From positions 8,709,501 through 8,773,500 of the forward strand of contig NC_134108.1 in NCBI RefSeq assembly GCF_040939455.1: a stretch of 64,000 nt of DNA. Direction: 5' to 3'. The notes below the pieces were generated by a model, which had not been told where the DNA came from, searched no databases, and was given only the letters and a program-made list of their open reading frames with translations. Shown in pieces: positions 63,191 to 64,000 of this stretch. Within the stretch, counting starts at the first letter, position 1, and the number at the start of each line of letters is the position of its first letter. The translations under genes and the position numbers were made by a program. The DNA comes from Microcebus murinus. Its lineage: Eukaryota; Chordata; Mammalia; Primates; Cheirogaleidae.

Positions 63191-64000
63191 GGATTTTATT
63201 TTAACCACATCCGATAATGTGATAGACATAGAGAAAATTGTCTTGAAAGAAGAATTTATTATACACCGTTCTCAAGGGAGAGTGGGCACACAACACTACA
63301 CTAGGCCACATGGAGAAGTACCAGGATTAGTCAGGAGACATAAAGAGCAATGGCAAAGCATAGGCCAGAGCCTTTGTTGTGATTTTTGTGGGAAGGAGTG
63401 GGTGAGACACAGTAGGCAAGCTGAACAAGTTTAGGATTGGATGGTTGGAATAATCTTGGCAGGTCAAAGGGTGGACCTTAGTTGTTCAGTACCTGGCTCT
63501 GAGGTGATTTAGGGTAGGGAAACATTGGCTTGGTGTGAGAGGGTTAGTTAAAGAAGGTGGTTGGGGTGTGGGTTCAAGATTGGTTGGTTTGCATGTGAAA
63601 GGCACGGTCACAGGCAAGTTGGTTGCTACCTCTAGGAGTTATCTAGCCCTGGAAGGGGAAGTCATTACCTGGATCTGCACAGCCCTAAGATGTCAAAGAT
63701 TCATAAAATAAAAAACATGATTAATACAAGTCATTTGTGGAACTGGATTTGAAACCAGGCAGTGTGGTTCTGCAGAGCACATTCTTAAACTTCTTTACTA
63801 TTATTTTGCCTACAAAGAGATAATAATTAGATGTACAGCAGATTTTCCCTGAGCAGCAAGAAATATTAGTGAAAATATCATTAATGTACATATCATTAAT
63901 GTAACAGAAAGAAACCTGTTACTCTGACTTCTTAACCTAGAATCTAAGCCCAGCTATTTTTTAGCATACCTAAAACATAACGTTTTTAGACATGCTAAGA
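63191..64000. other. No gene recognised
   Basis: Non-coding to the window edge. No SERAC1 exon found. Confidence 0.4.

Overview
This is nuclear DNA from a strepsirrhine primate, most likely a lemur. Three things point there. The dimeric Alu copies carry an AT-rich linker between the arms (near 38,620, 50,930 and 57,980). The LINE-1 at 42.4-48.9 kb has a 3' end that I recognise as strepsirrhine-type, and three truncated copies of such 3' ends lie elsewhere in the window. There is also a TTAA-flanked piggyBac-like MITE; recently active piggyBac elements have been reported from mouse lemur. About half of the window is recognisable transposon sequence.

The one certain protein-coding gene is GTF2H5 (TFB5/p8, subunit of TFIIH), on the minus strand. 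Its coding exons are 53945-53979 and 52903-53083, which join into a complete 71-codon frame with GT/AG splice sites. A non-coding first exon probably ends at 54851, inside a CpG island at about 54.88-55.26 kb. In human 6q25.3 GTF2H5 lies head-to-head with SERAC1. A good plus-strand splice donor at 55107/55108 in the same island fits a non-coding SERAC1 exon 1, so 55.1-64 kb would be SERAC1 intron 1. No SERAC1 coding exon was found.

A second CpG island (about 15.6-16.74 kb) has tandem CACGTGAC boxes and a consensus minus-strand splice donor at 16285/16284. From human gene order (SERAC1-GTF2H5-TULP4) I infer that it may be an upstream promoter and first exon of TULP4, transcribed leftwards. This is inference only: no TULP4 coding sequence is visible, and 1-15 kb would then be its intron.

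Layout: 1-15.5 kb, repeats and unrecognised DNA, including a 70-bp LINE-1 stub with perfect target duplications, an unidentified retrocopy-like sequence and the piggyBac-like MITE. 15.6-16.7 kb, CpG island. 17-42 kb, intergenic, with Alu, MIR, L2, old L1, LTR and hAT pieces, a palindromic element and a broken mariner element. 42.36-48.93 kb, a full-length but disabled LINE-1. 50.3-51.1 kb, three Alu copies in tandem. 51.7-55 kb, GTF2H5. 55-64 kb, putative SERAC1 intron with an Alu-in-Alu nest and an old L1 split by a Tigger element.

No rRNA, tRNA, CRISPR or prokaryotic features are present. Repeat families were assigned by eye; outer limits are usually good to about 10-20 bases, and subfamily names are deliberately general.
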